Shown: one piece after another, positions 60,329-64,000 of the stretch
How the letters are laid out: the number at the start of each line of letters is the position of its first letter
Position numbering within the stretch: position 1 is the stretch's first letter
Origin: Porodaedalea pini
Taxonomy: Eukaryota; Basidiomycota; Agaricomycetes; Hymenochaetales; Hymenochaetaceae
Assembly: GCA_002794775.1 (NCBI GenBank)
Contig: NBAY01000001.1
Coordinates: 1,488,001 to 1,552,000, forward strand
Reading direction: 5' to 3'
Length of the DNA stretch: 64,000 nt
Notes under the pieces: model-generated
What the model was told of the DNA's origin: nothing
The model's input: only the letters and a program-made list of their open reading frames with translations
The model's database searches: none
Translations under genes and position numbers: made by a program

Positions 60329-63300
60329 ATGCCCTCCTCCATTCTCAACCTCAAATTTAAGGTACGCTCCGGCCACGGCACGAGTCAAGCCGGCGCGACT
60401 CATCTGACTGGGTGCATACAGGGCAACAAGTCGTTCGTCGCCTTCAGCAACCTCGGCGACAGCGACTCACTCACAAAGACCTGGAAGGTGCGCGTCTTCC
60501 CGCTCTGTCTTGTCCCGCTCGCTCTGACGGATGAGTGGCCAGGTATGCACCAAGGTCGCGAGCTACCTGGAGCAGGGCCAGCGCCTCGAGAACCTCAGCT
60601 GGCGGCTCTGGCACCTGCAGAACCTCATCGTCGACACTGACAACGCCAAGTCCAAGCGCGAGTTCAAGAAACTCTCCAAGGTCATGGGCGACAAGCTCGA
60701 CAAGGAGAAGGGTCGGTGCGTTCTTTCCCCTAAATTTTTCTTCGGCGCATTTTTCGCGCCTTTCAACCCTCAACCCACATTGCTGACTTCAACAAAAAAT
60801 TTCTTCACTTGCTTTTTCCCTCGACGCCTTCTGCGTGTGCTCGTCGTGGCTTTCTGGACGCTGTCGACGCCGGCGCTGTTGTCGTTCCTTCCGGTTTCGT
60901 TACCACCGTCACCACTGCGGACTTCGCTTCCGGTCCCGGTCCCGGCCACGACACGGATCTCAACCCACAGCGCGATCGAAGAGCTCGAGGCGCCCGACTT
61001 CAAGCTCAACCCCGCTGCGGAGAAGCTGCGCCAGCGCGCGGAGGAAAAAGAGCGCTCGCGCTACGAGTCCGCGACGCACGCGTCCGGCCGCCCACTCAAG
61101 CGTATGCAGTTCACCTTCGCGGTCGACCAGCCTGCGGGCACGTTCAGCGAGGCTCCCGGCCCGCTCAGCGGCGTGCGCAAGCCTGACCTCAAGCCGAGCA
61201 GCCAGTTCAGAGACACAGTGCACAGAAGGCGTCCCGCGACGCGCGCGAGCGCGGCACAAGCGGAGAGCGACAATAGCTTTAGCGCGAACGCGCATGATAA
61301 TGAGTACGAGAAGGACCCGCCGAGCCTCACGCAGGTCGGCCGCAAGCCCTCCCCGCCGCCTGATTTCTCGCCCGACGCCGACTCTCCTGCGCTTCCCTCC
61401 TACGCGCACTGGGCCTCTTCGAACGCGGACAACTCGTACTCTGCTGTGGCGCTTCGCTTCCCGACGCTCTTCACCTCCGACTTTGGACCGTCCGCGCTGC
61501 TGTTCCCGCAGCCGTCCCTCGTGACGCCTCTATCGTACGGCGAGGATGCCGCGACGGCGCGCGACCGCGAAACGTTCCAGATCGCGCGTCCGACAATCGA
61601 GCTCCCGCTTGACGAGATCCTCAAAGACATGGCGCGGGCCGAGCGCGAACGCGAACGTGAGCCGGATAGCCCCGGCGAGTGGAGCAGCTCGCACTCGAGC
61701 GGCAGCGCGGACGTCGAGATGAAGAACGCGTCATATAATACGCGCGAGAACCTCCCGTCCACCGTCCACCCCGCGCAAGTCTCTTCTACTAACACCACGT
61801 CCACCCCGACTCCATCCGCTGGACGCTCGGGCAAGCCCTCACTTCACGTGCGCACGTCCTCGTCTTCGCGTGCGAACCCGCTGAGTGCGAGCATCACGAG
61901 TGCCAGCGCGTCTGCGGGCCGCGCCGCGGATGGCTCTGGCTCGACGGCGCCTGGTGGTGTCAAGGCAGAGTGCAGCAACTGCGGCGCGACACACACGCCG
62001 CTCTGGCGCAGAGGACTAAACGATGAATTGAACTGCAACGCATGTGGACTCTACTGCAAGTTGGTATGTTTATTGCCTTCTTTTATAGTTATTTTTCTTT
62101 CAGGCTTACTATTGGTACGTGCAGCACAAAAGGCCGCGTCCGAAAAGCATGCGTAACCAGCATGGTGAGGGCCGCCACCAGACCACGCCGCGGAGCGACA
62201 GCACGGACGCCTTAGGCGAGCCCGGTGAATTTTCTTCCTCCTTCTGCCTTTCCCTTTCAACCCTAATCAATTGATTTTGACAATATCATAGCGCAATGTT
62301 ACAATTGCCACACGACGGCGACGCCGCTCTGGCGTAAGGATGACGAGGGAAAGACAGTTTGCAACGCGTGAGTACTTCTAGTGCGATGAACCATGACGCG
62401 ATGACTGACTGTTGTATCTCTGTATCTGTATCTTTCTCGGCGAAATAGATGTGGACTGTAGTGAGTACCTCTTCTTCTTTCTTCCCTCCGACCACCGGTC
62501 CCTTTCTCGAAACCTAGTTGTCGTGCTGTCGTCATGCACGTTGGCTCATCTTACGTTTTCTCGTTCACTTCTAACCTTGCTCGCTCGGTCGCTATTACTC
62601 ACCTCTGCTTCGCAGCTTCAAGCTTCACGGCTCCTCCCGTCCGATCTCGATGAAGTCCGACATCATCCGCAAGCGTTCACGGCATGACGCACGGCGCATG
62701 GGCTCAGGCGAGACGCCCTCTGCCTCCCCAGGTGCCTCGCGACGCGCCTCCCCCTCGTCTGGCGGGTCGGGAGACAGACCCTCCCCGACGCTCGCGCCAG
62801 ACAGCTCGACCGTGCAGCCCGCATACAGCTTCAGCCCGGAGGACTACGACTTTGCCGCCTCCGCATCGATGGGCCCGAACGCATCGGAGTTTGGCGGCAA
62901 CAGCATGGGCATGGGTACCGGCGGCATGTTCGCACCCACAGGACACTTCGACGCGAGCAGCCTGATGTTCGCGCAGACGCCGCCGTTCCCTGGCCCGTAC
63001 CACCCGGACTATCTCCAGCGCTCGTATGTATTTGGGGACGACGGAAGCGGGGGCATGAACACGAATGCGCGCACGAGCTCGGAGGAGGAGGACCGGATGA
63101 GCAAGCGCCGACGGATGAGCGTCGATTCGGTGAGCGAGCCGCCGTCCTCGACCGCGTCCTACTCGTCGTACGCGACCGAGACGTCCTCCGCGACGACCGC
63201 GAGCCGGTCTTCTCTCGACTTCAGTCTGGGCTTCGGCAGCGGTGGCGGAAGCGCGGCGTATGCGTACCCGTCGTTCAGTTCCGGCGGAAGTGGCACGCTG

Positions 63301-64000
63301 CGCGCTCAGGGCGCGTTCTGGCACCCGCCAATGCTGCCGCAGTCGCTCGACAAGTCTCCCGCGTGCTTCGTGCACCCGCCGATGCTCCCCTCTGACGACA
63401 CGTCGTCGTCCTCCTCCGCTATGACATTCGGAAGCGGGGGCAAGGACTTTCCGATGGACTTCTTGCACCCGCCGATGATGCCTAGTGCGGCCTCGGGCTC
63501 GGGCTCAGGCAATGGAGCTGGAGGAAGAGAGGAGGATCGTGATCTGTTTGCGAGCTATTTGCACCCACCGATGGTCCTGAGTGGGGATGACTCGCCGATG
63601 GCACCGCTGAACGCGAACGCGCACCCGCCAATGCTCCCGCCCAGCGACAATTTCTACTCGCACCATCAACAGCAGCAGCAGGAGCAGCACCACGGATACC
63701 AGCAGCAACATCATCAACAAGAGTCGTACCATCATCACTCGGATCAGCAGCAACAGCAGCAGGAGCAGAACAACCGCTCCTACCAACAACAGCTGGAGCA
63801 CGAGCACGAAAGGGCGCGCGAGCAGCAACAGCAGCAGCAGCGCTACTACGAGCAGTTCGGGTCCGTTCATTAGTCGTGTGCGGAACGCTTTACTTATCCT
63901 CACTAGGCTCGTTGGTTTCAACTCCTCGCATGGGGGGCCTCAACGGCAACAACAATCTCAATGGAACTAATAATGGCCACGGCAATGGCGTGGCCTCTGC
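60329..64000 (+). CDS. Two-finger GATA transcription factor with AreA-type N-terminal region (3' end uncertain)
   Basis: Exons 60329-60361, 60422-60487, 60543-60715, 60971-62063, 62125-62224, 62292-62367, 62449-62460 (12 nt) and 62616 onward. The N-terminal WKVCTKVASYLEQGQRLENL with SWRLWHL matches the conserved region of AreA/Nit2/Gaf1 nitrogen regulators. Finger 1 is CSNC-x17-CNAC (GATHTPLWRRGLNDELN) followed by KRPRPKSMR. Finger 2 is CYNC-x17-CNAC (HTTATPLWRKDDEGKTV) followed by LHGSSRPISMKSDIIRKRSR. The fingers are only about 60 residues apart with no Cys-rich stretch between, unlike siderophore-type regulators. The C-terminal region has five HPPM motifs and Gln/His-rich runs. An in-frame stop ends it at 63873 (936 residues). 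Alternatively a 46-nt intron (63861-63906) leads to an Asn/Gly-rich coding stretch running off the window, if the G6 run at 63932-63937 is one G too long. Confidence 0.88.

Noticed and set aside
62449..62460. Reading finger 2 of the GATA factor as broken
   Set aside because: A 12-nt microexon with proper AG and GT flanks completes CNACGLYFKLHG exactly.
63664..63860. Gln/His-rich codon runs as a simple-sequence repeat outside genes
   Set aside because: They lie in frame with the GATA factor and read as a polyglutamine/histidine tract of that protein.
1..64000. CRISPR arrays, operons or prophage-like modules
   Set aside because: The window is intron-rich eukaryotic DNA; no regularly spaced repeats or polycistronic layout were seen.

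Overview
This 64 kb window reads as nuclear DNA of a filamentous basidiomycete, probably an agaricomycete. The basis is dense genes with many short GT-AG introns (about 40-80 nt), several microexons, a fungal RPO41, Atp14 and Hal2, an aryl-alcohol dehydrogenase, and secreted GH30, thaumatin-like and GDSL enzymes. Gene models here were built by hand from splice signals, exon phase and remembered family motifs. No alignment or search was run.

Layout. 1-5.5 kb: a KCTD-like BTB gene (-, cut by the window edge) diverges from the mitochondrial RNA polymerase RPO41 (+). 6.3-7.7 kb: the F1Fo-ATPase inhibitor IF1 (-) and ATP synthase subunit h/Atp14 (+) lie head to head. 7.9-14 kb: a BBC1/AIM3-type protein (-), a small inverted-repeat element, an ABM-like protein (-) and an MpaB-type oxygenase (+). 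15-23 kb: a direct segmental duplication with two complete GH30 glucanase genes whose 14 exons match in length one for one. 23-29 kb: two divergent coiled-coil genes, an aryl-alcohol dehydrogenase and an F-box gene. 29-35.7 kb: a tiny conserved gene with a GC-AG intron, histone H2A.Z, a SUR7/PalI membrane protein and a thaumatin-like protein. 37.6-44 kb: a secreted GDSL esterase, the 3'(2'),5'-bisphosphate nucleotidase Hal2/Met22, a BTB protein and an unknown conserved protein. 45-54 kb: an NST1-type stress protein and the P4-ATPase flippase NEO1, tail to tail. 54.4-60.3 kb: an unusually long gene-poor stretch. 60.3 kb to the end: a GATA factor that joins an AreA-type N-terminal region to two zinc fingers and a repeated HPPM motif.

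Functional links. RPO41, IF1 and Atp14 form a mitochondrial expression and ATP-synthase group in the first 8 kb. The GH30 pair, esterase and thaumatin-like protein are secreted carbohydrate or wall enzymes. SUR7 and NEO1 act on membranes.

The most striking global signal is single-base frame breaks in otherwise well-conserved genes. RPO41, MpaB, the esterase and NST1 are clear. AIM3, the small 29.4 kb gene, the F-box gene, the 42.7 kb gene and the GATA tail are probable. Several fall in homopolymers, which suggests uncorrected consensus errors rather than gene death. I did not find a convincing new multi-gene system. The best candidates for novelty are the two-finger GATA architecture with its HPPM repeats, the GH30 duplication, and the orphan conserved genes.
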